Shown here: piece after piece, positions 28,300 to 37,568 of the stretch
How positions within the stretch are numbered: the stretch's first letter is position 1
Layout: each line of letters begins with the position of its first letter
Origin: Rhodovulum sp. P5
GTDB lineage: Bacteria > Pseudomonadota > Alphaproteobacteria > Rhodobacterales > Rhodobacteraceae
DNA length: 64,000 bases
Assembly (NCBI RefSeq): GCF_002079305.1
Contig: NZ_CP015039.1
Span: forward strand, 496,001-560,000
Reading direction: 5' to 3'
The notes under the pieces: generated by a model
What the model was told of the DNA's origin: nothing
Databases searched by the model: none
The model's input: only the letters and a program-made list of their open reading frames with translations
Made by a program: the position numbers and the translations under genes

Positions 28300-29831
28300 A
28301 TGTCCACCGAAGTCCGAGTCCCGACCCTGGGCGAAAGCGTCACCGAGGCCACCGTCGCCACGTGGTTCAAGCAGACCGGCGATGCCGTTGCCGCCGACGA
28401 GATGCTGTGCGAACTGGAAACCGACAAGGTCACCGTCGAGGTCCCGGCCCCCGCCGCGGGGACGCTGACCGAAATCGTCGCCGGAGAGGGAGAGACCGTC
28501 TCGGTCGATGCGCTGCTGGCCACGATTGCCGAGGGCGACGCCAAGCCCGCGGTCAACGGTCAGGACAGCGCCGCCCCGGCCGCGCAAGGCAGCGACGAAC
28601 AGCCCGCCGAACAGGGCGGCGAACAGATCGACATCATGGTGCCGACGCTCGGCGAAAGCGTGACCGAGGCCACGGTCTCCACCTGGTTCAAACAATCGGG
28701 CGACCAGGTCGAGCGGGACGAGATGCTGTGCGAGCTGGAAACCGACAAGGTCTCGGTCGAGGTGCCGGCGCCGGCCTCTGGCACGCTGGGCGAAATCCTC
28801 GCCCCCGAAGGCAGCACGGTGGAGGCCGGCGGCAAGCTGGCGCTGATGTCGTCCGGACCGGACGGGGCCGCCCCGAAACCGGCCGAGGCCGCCCCTGCCC
28901 CGACCTCCGGCGGCGGCAAGGATGTCGAACACGCGCCGTCCGCCAAGAAGATGATGGCCGAAAAGGGCCTGTCGCCCGAGGACGTCCAAGGCAGCGGCCG
29001 CGACGGACGCATCATGAAGGAAGACGTGCAGCGCGCGGCAACCGCGCCGAAACCCACGCCCCCGGCCCCGCAGCCGCCGAAACCTGCCCCGGCCCCGATG
29101 CCGCCCGCGCGCCCGTCGCCGCCGAGGATGCGGAGCGTGAAGAACGGGTCAAGATGACAAGGCTAAGGCAGACCATCGCCCGCCGCCTGAAGGACGCGCA
29201 GAACACCGCCGCCATGCTGACGACCTATAACGAGGTCGACATGTCCGGCGTCATGGCGCTGCGGAAGGAGTACAAGGACCTCTTCGAGAAGAAGCACGGC
29301 GTGAAACTGGGCTTCATGTCCTTCTTCACCAAGGCCTGCTGCCACGCCCTGCGTGAAATCCCCGAGGTCAACGCCGAGATCGACGGCACCGACATCGTCT
29401 ACAAGAACTTCGTCCATATGGGCATTGCGGTCGGCACGCCCACGGGCCTTGTCGTTCCGGTGCTGCGCAACGCCGACCGGATGGGTTTCGCCGAGATCGA
29501 GAAGCGCATCGCCGAGATGGGCGTGCGCGCCCGCGACGGCAAGCTGGGCCTGTCGGAAATGCAGGGCGGCACCTTCACCATCTCGAACGGCGGTGTCTAC
29601 GGCTCGCTCATGTCCTCACCCATCCTGAACCCCCCGCAATCGGGCATCCTTGGCATGCACAAGATTCAGGAACGCCCGCTGGTCGAAGGCGGCCAGATCG
29701 TCATCCGCCCGATGATGTATCTCGCCCTCAGCTACGACCACCGCATCGTCGACGGCAAGGGCGCGGTGACGTTCCTTGTGCGGGTGAAAGAGGCGCTGGA
29801 GGATCCGCGGCGGTTGCTGATGGATTTGTGA
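28300..29831 (+). CDS. sucB: 2-oxoglutarate dehydrogenase E2 (dihydrolipoyl succinyltransferase), frameshifted as given
   Basis: Two lipoyl domains (each with ETDKV, about residues 40-45 and 147-152), a peripheral-subunit-binding domain ([16 protein letters not shown] to RIMKEDV) and a catalytic domain ([13 protein letters not shown]). The first frame closes at TGA 29155-29157. The catalytic domain continues in another frame ([22 protein letters not shown]). The switch lies in the proline/alanine linker near 29090-29100, where one extra G in CCCCGATG would restore a single protein of about 510 residues. Two lipoyl domains are typical of some alphaproteobacteria. Either a sequencing indel, a real lesion, or a split gene: an ATG at 29154 overlaps the TGA as ATGA. 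Confidence 0.9.
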
Positions 29832-29847
29832 GACATCGAAGACCCCG

Positions 29848-29910
29848 CCCCGGGCTTGGTCCGGGGCCTCGACCGACCCGATGAACAGGAGGTCCCGGGG
29901 CAAGCCCGGG
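29848..29910. repeat. Imperfect palindromic (REP-like) element between sucB and a MAPEG gene
   Basis: Two 21-nt arms, 29848-29868 and 29890-29910, are near-perfect reverse complements built on CCCGGGCTTG and CAAGCCCGGG, separated by 21 nt. Such GC-rich CCCGGGCTTG repeats are scattered between genes of many Rhodobacteraceae. It can form a large hairpin and may act as a terminator or mRNA-stability element inside the operon. Confidence 0.7.
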
Positions 29911-29920
29911 ACGCGATGGA

Positions 29921-30316
29921 ATGACCCCCGAACTCACCGCCCTCGCCCTCGCCATCCTGCTGCAGGCCGTGCAATTCGTCCTGACGGCGATCCCGGCCAA
30001 TCTGGAACTCGGCACCGAATTCACGCTCAGCCCGCGGGACGAGGAACCGCCACGAGAGATGTCGCGCCGCACCGGGCGTCTTTTCCGCGCGCTCAACAAC
30101 CATTTCGAGGGGCTGATCCTCTTCACCGCCGCGGTCACGCTCGTCACCGTCTCGAACCAGTCCACGTGGTTCACGGCCCTTTGCGCCTGGGTCTACCTGA
30201 TCGCCCGCATCGCCTATGTCCCCGCTTACGTGCAGGGCTGGGTGCCCGCCCGCTCGCTCATCTGGACCGCGGGGTTCGCCGCGACAATCCTGATGACCCT
30301 CGCCACCCTCATCTGA
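29921..30316 (+). CDS. MAPEG family membrane protein
   Basis: 131 residues with four membrane helices and the MAPEG layout. An N-terminal helix ([18 protein letters not shown]) leads to a polar loop containing [23 protein letters not shown] with the conserved RxxNxxE-like pattern, then [21 protein letters not shown] helices. Bacterial MAPEG proteins are thought to act on glutathione or lipid thiol adducts, though their substrates are mostly unknown. It sits between sucB and lpd, directly after the palindromic repeat, with only a weak Shine-Dalgarno. Confidence 0.82.
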   Translation: MTPELTALALAILLQAVQFVLTAIPANLELGTEFTLSPRDEEPPREMSRRTGRLFRALNNHFEGLILFTAAVTLVTVSNQSTWFTALCAWVYLIARIAYVPAYVQGWVPARSLIWTAGFAATILMTLATLI

Positions 30317-30347
30317 CACGAACGACACGCCCCCGAAGGAGGCCATC

Positions 30348-31736
30348 ATGGCAAGCTACGACGTCATCATCATCGGTTCCGGCCCCGGCGGCTATGTCTG
30401 TGCGATCCGCTGCGCGCAACTGGGGCTGAAAACCGCCTGCGTCGAGGGGCGCGAAACGCTCGGCGGCACCTGTCTGAACGTTGGCTGTATCCCGTCCAAG
30501 GCGCTGCTCCACGCGTCCCACCAACTCCACGAGGCGCAGCACAATTTTGAAACCATGGGGCTGAAGGGCAAGGCGCCGACGGTCGACTGGGCCCAGATGC
30601 AGGCCTACAAGAACGACGTGATCGGCCAGAACACCAAGGGCATCGAGTTCCTGTTCAAGAAGAACAAGGTCGACTGGATCAAGGGCTGGGCCTCGATCCC
30701 CGAAAAGGGCGCGGTCAAGGTCGGCGACGACACCCACACCGCGAAGCACATCATCATCGCCTCTGGGTCGGAGCCCGCCAGCCTGCCGGGGGTGGAGATC
30801 GACGAACAGATGGTGGTGACCTCCACCGGTGCGCTGTCCCTGCCCAAGGTCCCGAAAAAGATGGTCGTGATCGGCGCAGGCGTGATCGGGCTGGAACTGG
30901 GGTCGGTCTATGCCCGCCTCGGGGCCGAGGTGACGGTGCTGGAGTATCTCGACCAGATCACCCCAGGCATCGACACCGAAGTCGCGCGCAGCTTCCGCTC
31001 GCTTCTGAAAAAGCAGGGGCTGGAGATCATCACCGGCGCCGCCGTGCAGGGCACCGAGACGCTGAAGACCAAGGTCAAGACCACCTACACCCTGCGCAAG
31101 GACGACAGTGAGCATCAGGTGGACGCCGATGTCGTGCTCGTCGCAACGGGACGCAAACCCCACACCTCGGGGCTTGGCCTTGACGGGTTGGGGGTCGAGA
31201 TGACCAAACGCGGCCAAATCGCCGTCGATGCCCACTACAAGACGAATGTCGAGGGGCTTTACGCCATCGGCGACGTGATCGAGGGCCCGATGCTCGCCCA
31301 CAAGGCCGAGGATGAGGGCATGGCCATTGCCGAGATGCTGGCCGGTCAGGCGGGCCATGTGAATTACGACGTGATCCCGGGCGTGATCTATACCCACCCC
31401 GAGGTCGCCGCCGTGGGCAAGTCCGAGGACAGCCTGAAGGAGGCGGGCCGCGCCTACAAGGTCGGCAAGTTCTCCTTCATGGGCAACGGCCGGGCCAAGG
31501 CCAATTTCGCCGCCGACGGCTTCGTCAAGATCCTCGCCGATGCAGAGACCGACCGCATCCTCGGCGCCCATATCATCGGGCCGGCGGCGGGCGAGTTGAT
31601 CCACGAGATCTGCGTCGCGATGGAATTTGGCGCGGCGGCAGAGGACTTGGCACGCACCTGCCACGCCCACCCGACCTATTCCGAAGCCGTGCGCGAGGCG
31701 GCACTCGCCTGCGGCGACGGCCCCATCCATAGCTGA
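30348..31736 (+). CDS. lpd: Dihydrolipoyl dehydrogenase (E3)
   Basis: 462 residues, NAD-linked flavoprotein that reoxidises dihydrolipoyl groups of E2. FAD fold [20 protein letters not shown], redox-active disulfide [18 protein letters not shown] fold [16 protein letters not shown], and the C-terminal catalytic pair in [17 protein letters not shown] precedes the ATG. It is the last gene of the suc-lpd cluster; a strong shared hairpin terminates it against phnF. Confidence 0.97.
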   Translation: MASYDVIIIGSGPGGYVCAIRCAQLGLKTACVEGRETLGGTCLNVGCIPSKALLHASHQLHEAQHNFETMGLKGKAPTVDWAQMQAYKNDVIGQNTKGIEFLFKKNKVDWIKGWASIPEKGAVKVGDDTHTAKHIIIASGSEPASLPGVEIDEQMVVTSTGALSLPKVPKKMVVIGAGVIGLELGSVYARLGAEVTVLEYLDQITPGIDTEVARSFRSLLKKQGLEIITGAAVQGTETLKTKVKTTYTLRKDDSEHQVDADVVLVATGRKPHTSGLGLDGLGVEMTKRGQIAVDAHYKTNVEGLYAIGDVIEGPMLAHKAEDEGMAIAEMLAGQAGHVNYDVIPGVIYTHPEVAAVGKSEDSLKEAGRAYKVGKFSFMGNGRAKANFAADGFVKILADAETDRILGAHIIGPAAGELIHEICVAMEFGAAAEDLARTCHAHPTYSEAVREAALACGDGPIHS

Positions 31737-31743
31737 CACAGCC

Positions 31744-31768
31744 AGCCCGCCGCCATGCGCGGCGGGCT
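31744..31768. terminator. Bidirectional hairpin terminator between lpd and phnF
   Basis: A perfect 10-bp stem AGCCCGCCGC/GCGGCGGGCT with a 5-nt loop lies between the convergent ends of lpd and phnF, overlapping the last base pairs of phnF. Confidence 0.7.
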
Positions 31769-32498
31769 ATTCGCCCGTATGCTTCAGGGTCAGCGAGATC
31801 CGGTCGCCGGCAAACCATGTCTGGCCGAATTCGACCGGGCGCCCGGTGTCATCCACGCTGATCGAGGACACGAACAGCACCGGCGCCCCTTCCCGCAGGC
31901 GCAGTTGCGCGGCCTGCGTCGCCGTGGCGATCTGGGCCGACAACCGGGTCGAGGTCCGCGTGTAGTCCGACACGCCGACCGCGGCCAGCGCCTCGGTGAT
32001 GCTGGGCTGCCGCTTCAGGATATCGGCAAGCCCGGGCAGACGATGCTCGGGGAAGCGGCTCTCGGCCACGGCCACCGGAACGCCATCGGCGAACGAGAGC
32101 GAATGGGTGCAGCAGATCGTGGCCCCTTCGGGCAGGTCGAGGCGTCGGGCATCCTGCGCCGTGGCCGCGCGGGTTTCCACCTGTAGCATCTTCTTCTCGG
32201 GCAGGCGCCCCGCGGCCAGCAGGTTCTGGTGAAACCGCACCCGGTCGCCGATGGGATAGTCCAGTGGCCGCGCCAGAACGAAGGCCCCTGCCCCGCGACG
32301 GGTATGCACCAGACCATCCTCGACAAGGCGGGACAGCGCATGGCGCACCGTGTGGCGGTTCACGCCAAAGCGGCGTGAAAGCTCCGCCTCGGTGGGCAGC
32401 TTGTCCCCTTCGCCATACTGACCCTCGGCAATTGCAGCCCGAAGGCTGTCGGCGATGGCCAGCCACAGGGGCGTCTTCTTCAGCGGGGCCTCGTCCAT
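31767..32498 (-). CDS. phnF: Phosphonate metabolism regulator PhnF (GntR/HutC family)
   Basis: 243 residues. N-terminal GntR winged helix (PLWLAIADSLRAAIAEGQYGEGDKLPTEAELSRRFGVNRHTVRHALSRL) and C-terminal UTRA effector domain. It is divergent from phnG, with a 94-nt shared promoter region containing three TTGTCTAG-like repeats and a Pho-box-like repeat. It presumably represses the C-P lyase operon in response to a phosphonate intermediate; the effector is unknown. Confidence 0.93.
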   Translation of the reverse strand: MDEAPLKKTPLWLAIADSLRAAIAEGQYGEGDKLPTEAELSRRFGVNRHTVRHALSRLVEDGLVHTRRGAGAFVLARPLDYPIGDRVRFHQNLLAAGRLPEKKMLQVETRAATAQDARRLDLPEGATICCTHSLSFADGVPVAVAESRFPEHRLPGLADILKRQPSITEALAAVGVSDYTRTSTRLSAQIATATQAAQLRLREGAPVLFVSSISVDDTGRPVEFGQTWFAGDRISLTLKHTGE

Positions 32499-32499
32499 C

Positions 32500-32592
32500 C
32501 TGTCACCAAAATTTCACGCATTGCCGATGGCGCCCGGTCACTGGCTGGGGCATAATATGTCTAGTTGTATAGTATTGCGAAGGCTTGTCTAG
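32500..32592. promoter_or_regulatory. phnF-phnG divergent control region: Pho-box-like repeat and PhnF-type half-sites
   Basis: CTGTCAC (32500-32506) and ATTTCAC (32511-32517) are 11 bp apart, as expected for PhoB half-sites. Further on, ATGTCTAG and TTGTATAG lie back to back (32557-32572) and TTGTCTAG recurs at 32585-32592, touching the phnG start. GTCTAG is a half of the GTCTAGAC palindrome bound by many GntR/HutC proteins, so PhnF is the likely ligand. Confidence 0.5.
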
Positions 32593-33030
32593 ATGGACAC
32601 TGCAAGGAAAGAGTGGATGGGCCTCCTTGCGCGGGCGCCAGAGGGTCGGATTGCCGATCTTATGGGCGACGCGGGCCTTTCCGCCGAATTCGAATGGCTG
32701 CGCCGCCCCGAAACCGGCAGCGTGATGATCCGCGGCCGGGCCGGCGGCACCGGCGCGGCCTTCAACCTGGGCGAGATGACGGTGACGCGCGGGTCGCTGC
32801 GGCTGCCCGACGGCGTCGTCGGCCACGGCTATGTGCAGGGCCGCAGCAAGAGCGCGGCCGAGGCCGCCGCACTGGCCGATGCCCTTTTGCAGACGGACCG
32901 CGCAGCCGATGTCGAACGCGCCGTGATCCTGCCGCTCCGGCGGGAAGAAACGGATCGCCGCGCCACCCGCGCGCGCAAGGCCGCTGCGACGAAGGTGGAA
33001 TTCTTCACCATGGTCAGGGGAGAGAACTGA
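32593..33030 (+). CDS. phnG: C-P lyase subunit PhnG
   Basis: 145 residues aligning with Escherichia coli PhnG from its start (DTARKEWMGLLARAPEGR against TATRQHWMSVLA) to the end (VEFFTMVRGEN). It is part of the PhnGHIJ core that loads phosphonate onto ATP ribose. The ATG at 32593 is chosen because the upstream sequence is promoter DNA and similarity begins at the second residue. It overlaps phnH by 1 nt. Confidence 0.95.
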   Translation: MDTARKEWMGLLARAPEGRIADLMGDAGLSAEFEWLRRPETGSVMIRGRAGGTGAAFNLGEMTVTRGSLRLPDGVVGHGYVQGRSKSAAEAAALADALLQTDRAADVERAVILPLRREETDRRATRARKAAATKVEFFTMVRGEN

Positions 33031-33608
33031 TGGCAGCAGCAGCCCTGAGCGGCGGTTTCGCCGACCCGGCCCGCGACGCGTCCTACGCGTTCCGCGCCCT
33101 TATGAAGGTCATGGCCCGACCCGGGCAGATCGAACAACTGGCGCCGGTCACGGCGCCTGCGCCCCTGTCCCCCGCGGCGGGGACGGCACTGTTGACGCTT
33201 TGCGATCCCGAAACGCCGATCTATCTGGCCGGGGATGCCGATTGCGAACTGGTGCGCGACTGGCTGCGCTTCCACACCGGGGCGCCGCTTGTCGGGCCTG
33301 AGAACTGCAGCTTCGCGGTGGGCGCGTGGGACGCACTGATGCCGCTGTCGCCCTATCCGCTGGGCACGCCGGAATATCCCGACCGCTCTGCCACCCTGAT
33401 CGTCGAGATGTCCGACCTGGAGGCAGAGGGCACCACCCTGACCGGCCCCGGCATCCAGACCACGGCGGCCCTGTCACTGCCCGATCCCGAAGCGCTCAGC
33501 CGGAATGCGGCACGCTTCCCGCTCGGGCTCGATTTCTTCTTCACCTGTGGCGACCGCATCGCGGCCCTGCCGCGCAGCACGAGGATCGGCGCATGTATGT
33601 CGCGGTAA
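33030..33608 (+). CDS. phnH: C-P lyase subunit PhnH
   Basis: 192 residues, start ATG overlapping the phnG stop (TGATG). Typical PhnH features are the N-terminal GGFADPARDASYAFRALMKVMARPGQI, the loop LGTPEYPDRSATLIVEM, and GPGIQTT with the C-terminal PLGLDFFFTCGDRIAALPRSTRI. It forms a homodimer within the PhnG2H2I2J2 core. Reading frames extending upstream to 32565 are antisense-like artefacts. It overlaps phnI by 16 nt. Confidence 0.95.
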   Translation: MAAAALSGGFADPARDASYAFRALMKVMARPGQIEQLAPVTAPAPLSPAAGTALLTLCDPETPIYLAGDADCELVRDWLRFHTGAPLVGPENCSFAVGAWDALMPLSPYPLGTPEYPDRSATLIVEMSDLEAEGTTLTGPGIQTTAALSLPDPEALSRNAARFPLGLDFFFTCGDRIAALPRSTRIGACMSR

Positions 33609-34681
33609 AGGGGGGCGAACGGGCCATCGACAACGCCCATAGCTGGCTGGCCGAAGAACGCCGCGGCGATACCGCGGTGGGCGAACTCAGCATCGCCCAG
33701 ATCCGGGAACAACTGTCGCTGGCGGTCAACCGGGTGATGGCCGAGGGCTCGCTTTACGACCCCGATCTGGCGGCGCTGGCGATCAAGCAGTCCCGCGGCG
33801 ACCTGATCGAGGCGATCTTCCTGATCCGCGCCTATCGCACCACCCTGCCCCGGTTCGGCTATTCCCAGCCCATCGACACCGGCGGGATGGTCTGCGACCG
33901 GCGTATCTCGGCCACCTTCAAGGACTTGCCCGGGGGGCAGGTGCTTGGGCCGACCTTCGACTATACCCACCGTCTGCTGGACTTCAAACTGGCCGCCGAG
34001 GGCGAAACGCCCGAAGCCCCCGAGCGCGTGTCCGAAGACGGCCCCGTGCCCCATGTCACCAGCTTTCTGAACCGCGAGGGCCTGATCGAAGAGGCACCGC
34101 CCGAGGACGAAATCCCACCCGACATCACGCGCGAACCGCTGGAACTGCCGGCAGAACGCAGCCTGCGCCTTCAGGCGCTGACCCGTTCGGACGAAGGGTT
34201 CACCCTCGGCCTTGCCTACTCCACCCAGCGCGGCTTTGGCCGCACCCATGCGTTTGTGGGTGAGCTTCGCATCGGCGCCCTGCCCGTCGAGATGGAGATC
34301 CCCGAACTCGGCTTTTCCATCGAGATCGGAGAGATCACGGTGACCGAATGCGAAACCGTGAACCAGTTCAAGGGATCGAAGACCGAACCGCCGCAATTCA
34401 CCCGCGGCTACGGCCTCGTCTTCGGACAATCAGAGCGCAAGGCGATCTCGATGGCGCTGGTCGATCGGGCCCTGCGATGGGAGGAACTGGGCGAAGACGA
34501 TATCGGCGCCCCGGCGCAGGATGCCGAATTCGTCCTGTCCCATTGCGACAACATCAAGGCGACCGGGTTTCTGGAGCATATCAAGCTGCCCCACTATGTC
34601 GACTTCCAGTCCGAACTGGAATTGATCCGCAAGCTGCGCCGCGAGGCCGCCGCCAATGTCGCGAAGGAGGCCGCGGAATGA
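33593..34681 (+). CDS. phnI: C-P lyase subunit PhnI (nucleosidase of the core complex)
   Basis: 362 residues from the ATG at 33593 (MYVAVKGGERAIDNAHSWLAEERRGD). Catalyses transfer of phosphonate to ribose 1-position of ATP with loss of adenine, with PhnG, PhnH and PhnL. Conserved stretches include EGSLYDPDLAALAIKQSRGDLIEAIFLIRAYRTTLPR and GYGLVFGQSERKAISMALVDRAL. Overlaps phnH by 16 nt and phnJ by 4 nt (ATGA). Confidence 0.95.
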   Translation: MYVAVKGGERAIDNAHSWLAEERRGDTAVGELSIAQIREQLSLAVNRVMAEGSLYDPDLAALAIKQSRGDLIEAIFLIRAYRTTLPRFGYSQPIDTGGMVCDRRISATFKDLPGGQVLGPTFDYTHRLLDFKLAAEGETPEAPERVSEDGPVPHVTSFLNREGLIEEAPPEDEIPPDITREPLELPAERSLRLQALTRSDEGFTLGLAYSTQRGFGRTHAFVGELRIGALPVEMEIPELGFSIEIGEITVTECETVNQFKGSKTEPPQFTRGYGLVFGQSERKAISMALVDRALRWEELGEDDIGAPAQDAEFVLSHCDNIKATGFLEHIKLPHYVDFQSELELIRKLRREAAANVAKEAAE

Positions 34682-35541
34682 ACGCCTACAACTTCGCCTA
34701 TCTCGACGAACAGACCAAGCGGATGATCCGCCGCGCGATCCTGAAGGGGCTGGCGATCCCCGGCTATCAGGTGCCCTTTGCCAGCCGCGAGATGCCGATG
34801 CCCTATGGCTGGGGCACCGGCGGCGTACAGGTCAGCGCCGCGACGCTCACCCCCGATGACGTCTTCAAGGTGATCGACCAGGGCGCGGACGACACGACCA
34901 ACGCGGTCTCGATCCGGAAGTTCTTCGAGAAGACCGCAGACGTCGCGACGACCACCGCCACGTCGGAGGCCACCGTCATCCAGACCCGCCACCGCATCCC
35001 CGAGGAGGAGCTGACCGAGGATCAGATCCTCGTCTATCAGGTGCCGATCCCCGAACCCTTGCGCTTCCTCGAACCGCGGGAAACCGAAACGCGCAAGATG
35101 CACGCGCTGGAGGAATACGGGCTGATGCATGTGAAGCTCTACGAGGATATCGCCCGGCACGGGCACATCGCGCGCGCCTATGCCTATCCGGTAAAGGTGG
35201 AAGGGCGCTATGTGATGGATCCCTCCCCGATCCCGAAATTCGACAACCCCAAGCTTGAAATGGCCGCGATCCAGTTGTTCGGCGCCGGGCGGGAACAGCG
35301 GATCTATGCCCTGCCGCCCTATACCGAGGTCGTCAGCCTTGATTTCGAGGACCACCCCTTCGATCCCTCAAAGGCGCCGCATCCATGCGGGCTTTGCGGG
35401 GCCGAGAACAGCTATCTTGACGAGGTCATCGTGGACGACCAGGGCGGGCGGCTTTTCGTCTGCTCCGACACCGACTTTTGCGAACGCCGCCGGGCCGCGG
35501 GCCATCGCGGCAAGGATCTGGCTGGGGAGGCCGCCGAATGA
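34678..35541 (+). CDS. phnJ: C-P lyase, radical SAM subunit PhnJ (alpha-D-ribose 1-methylphosphonate 5-phosphate C-P lyase)
   Basis: 287 residues. PhnJ cleaves the carbon-phosphorus bond by radical SAM chemistry. The non-canonical cysteine set is intact: CGLC, then a third cysteine 21 residues later and a fourth in CSDTDFC (spacing as in Escherichia coli C241, C244, C266 and C272). The N-terminus MNAYNFAYLDEQTKRMIRRA is typical. Start overlaps phnI as ATGA and the end overlaps phnK. Confidence 0.97.
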   Translation: MNAYNFAYLDEQTKRMIRRAILKGLAIPGYQVPFASREMPMPYGWGTGGVQVSAATLTPDDVFKVIDQGADDTTNAVSIRKFFEKTADVATTTATSEATVIQTRHRIPEEELTEDQILVYQVPIPEPLRFLEPRETETRKMHALEEYGLMHVKLYEDIARHGHIARAYAYPVKVEGRYVMDPSPIPKFDNPKLEMAAIQLFGAGREQRIYALPPYTEVVSLDFEDHPFDPSKAPHPCGLCGAENSYLDEVIVDDQGGRLFVCSDTDFCERRRAAGHRGKDLAGEAAE

Positions 35542-36308
35542 CCCCGCTTCTTTCCGTCCGCAAGCTGACCAAGACCTATGGCGCGCAGATCGGCTGTGCC
35601 GACGTGTCCTTCGACCTTTACCCCGGTGAGGTGATGGGGATCGTGGGCGAGTCCGGCTCTGGCAAGTCCACGCTTCTGAACTGCATGGCAGGCCACCTGC
35701 CCCCCGATTGCGGAGAGGTCGTCTTCGACACCCGCGCCGACGGCCCCAAGGATACGCTGACGATGTCCGAACCCGAACGGCGCATGCTGTCGCGCACCGA
35801 CTGGGCGTTTGTCCACCAGAACCCGCGCGACGGGCTGCGGATGAATGTCAGCGCCGGGGGCAATGTGGGCGAACGGCTGATGGCCGTGGGCGCCCGCCAT
35901 TACGGCAATATCCGCGGGCGCGCCGCCGACTGGCTGGGCCGGGTGGAAATCAGCGAAACCCGGATCGATGACCGCCCCACCACCTTTTCGGGCGGCATGC
36001 AGCAGCGGCTTCAGATCGCGCGGAACCTTGTGACCGGGCCGCGGCTGGTGTTCATGGACGAACCGACCGGGGGCCTTGATGTCAGCGTGCAGGCCCGTCT
36101 GCTGGATTTGCTGCGGGGGCTCGTCCGCGACATGGGGCTGTCGGCTATCGTCGTCACCCATGACCTGGCCGTGGTGCGGCTGCTGGCCGACCGGCTGATG
36201 GTGATGAAAGACGGCTATGTCGTCGAAACCGGCCTGACCGATCAGGTGCTGGACGACCCGCAACATGCCTATACCCAACTCCTCGTCAGCTCCGTCCTGC
36301 AGGTGTGA
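35538..36308 (+). CDS. phnK: C-P lyase accessory ABC-type ATPase PhnK
   Basis: 256 residues, ABC ATPase fold that binds the C-P lyase core and does not act as a transporter. Walker A GESGSGKS, signature FSGGMQQRLQIARNL, Walker B LVFMDEPTGGLDVS and switch histidine VVTHDLAV. The ATG at 35538 overlaps the phnJ stop. The sequence resembles dipeptide-type ATPases, as PhnK does generally. Confidence 0.94.
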   Translation: MTPLLSVRKLTKTYGAQIGCADVSFDLYPGEVMGIVGESGSGKSTLLNCMAGHLPPDCGEVVFDTRADGPKDTLTMSEPERRMLSRTDWAFVHQNPRDGLRMNVSAGGNVGERLMAVGARHYGNIRGRAADWLGRVEISETRIDDRPTTFSGGMQQRLQIARNLVTGPRLVFMDEPTGGLDVSVQARLLDLLRGLVRDMGLSAIVVTHDLAVVRLLADRLMVMKDGYVVETGLTDQVLDDPQHAYTQLLVSSVLQV

Positions 36309-36309
36309 C

Positions 36310-36996
36310 ATGATCGAGATCTCAAGCCTCTCCAAAACCTTCACGCTGCACAATCAGGGCGGCGCCGTGATCGACGTGATGCATGGGGGCGCATTGAACG
36401 TCGCCCCCGGCGAATGCGTGGCCCTGACCGGGGTGTCGGGCGTCGGCAAATCCACCCTGATGCGCATGATCTATGGCAACTACCTGACGGCGGCGGGCCA
36501 TATCCTCGTCAACGGAGTCGATGTCGCCACGGTCGAGCCGCGGGAGATTATCGACCTGCGCCGCCATACGCTTGGCTATGTAAGCCAGTTCCTGCGCGTG
36601 GTGCCCCGGGTGCCGACCATCGACGTGGTGGCAGAGCCGCTTCTGGCCGTGGGCGAGGAGGCCGACAGCGCACGCGACCGGGCCCGGACCCTGCTGGCGC
36701 GGCTGAACCTGCCCGAACGGCTGTGGTCGTTGTCGCCGACGACATTTTCGGGCGGCGAGCAGCAGCGGGTCAACGTGGCCCGCGGCTTCGTCTATCCCTA
36801 TCCCGCCCTTCTGCTGGACGAACCCACGGCAAGCCTTGATGGCGCCAACCGGGAAGTCGTGCTGTCCCTGATCGAAGAGGCCAAGGACCGCGGGGCCGCC
36901 ATCGTCGGCATCTTCCACGACGAGGACGCCCGCGCCCGCGTCTGCGACCGGGAGGTCGACGTCTCGGTCTTCGCGCCCGCACAGGCTGCCTCGTGA
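36310..36996 (+). CDS. phnL: C-P lyase accessory ABC-type ATPase PhnL
   Basis: 228 residues from MIEISSLSKTFTLHNQGG. Walker A GVSGVGKS, signature FSGGEQQRVNVARGF and Walker B LLLDEPTASLD. PhnL assists PhnGHI in forming the ribose triphosphonate intermediate. Start lies 1 nt after phnK; the stop overlaps the GTG start of phnN. Confidence 0.94.
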   Translation: MIEISSLSKTFTLHNQGGAVIDVMHGGALNVAPGECVALTGVSGVGKSTLMRMIYGNYLTAAGHILVNGVDVATVEPREIIDLRRHTLGYVSQFLRVVPRVPTIDVVAEPLLAVGEEADSARDRARTLLARLNLPERLWSLSPTTFSGGEQQRVNVARGFVYPYPALLLDEPTASLDGANREVVLSLIEEAKDRGAAIVGIFHDEDARARVCDREVDVSVFAPAQAAS

Positions 36997-37559
36997 CCGG
37001 ACGGCTGATCGGCATCGTCGGCCCCTCGGGCGTCGGCAAGGACAGCCTGATGCAGGCGCTTGCCGACCGCGCTCCCGGCTTTGGTCTGGTCCGCCGCGTC
37101 ATCACCCGTGACCCGGCGCTTGGCGGAGAGGACTTCGACCCCGTGACGGAGGAGGCGTTCGAGGCGCTTCTGCGCGCGGGGCGTCTGTGCCTGCACTGGC
37201 GCGCCCACGGCCTGCGCTATGGCATTCCGGCCGAGGTGCAGAGACGCATGGCCAACGGCGATGACATGCTGGTCAACCTCTCCCGCCGGGCGCTGACAGA
37301 TGCGCTCGATACCTTTCCGGACCTCGTCGTGCTGAACGTCACCGCCCGGCCAGAGACGCTGGCCGCGCGGCTTGCCGGACGCGGGCGGGAAACGGCCGAG
37401 GATATCGCCGCGCGCCTGGCGCGGGCCGACCTACCGATCCCCGACGGTGTTCCCTACATCACGATCTCCAACGATGGCCCGCTCGAGGAAACCGTCGACC
37501 GGGTCCTTGCGGTGCTGAACCGCGAAAGCGCCCAGGCGCACCCGCCCCAACCTGTTTGA
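36993..37559 (+). CDS. phnN: Ribose 1,5-bisphosphate phosphokinase PhnN
   Basis: 188 residues with GTG start overlapping the phnL stop. P-loop GPSGVGKDSL near residue 9, guanylate-kinase-like fold. Converts ribose 1,5-bisphosphate to PRPP, salvaging the sugar at the end of C-P lyase action. An intermediate phosphodiesterase (PhnP) normally supplies its substrate but is not encoded in this operon. Confidence 0.93.
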   Translation: MTGRLIGIVGPSGVGKDSLMQALADRAPGFGLVRRVITRDPALGGEDFDPVTEEAFEALLRAGRLCLHWRAHGLRYGIPAEVQRRMANGDDMLVNLSRRALTDALDTFPDLVVLNVTARPETLAARLAGRGRETAEDIAARLARADLPIPDGVPYITISNDGPLEETVDRVLAVLNRESAQAHPPQPV

Positions 37560-37568
37560 AAGGCCCCC

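Noticed and set aside
29080..29100. Programmed -1 frameshift in sucB
   Set aside because: No X-XXY-YYZ heptamer in frame and no convincing downstream structure; a single-base indel explains the break more simply.
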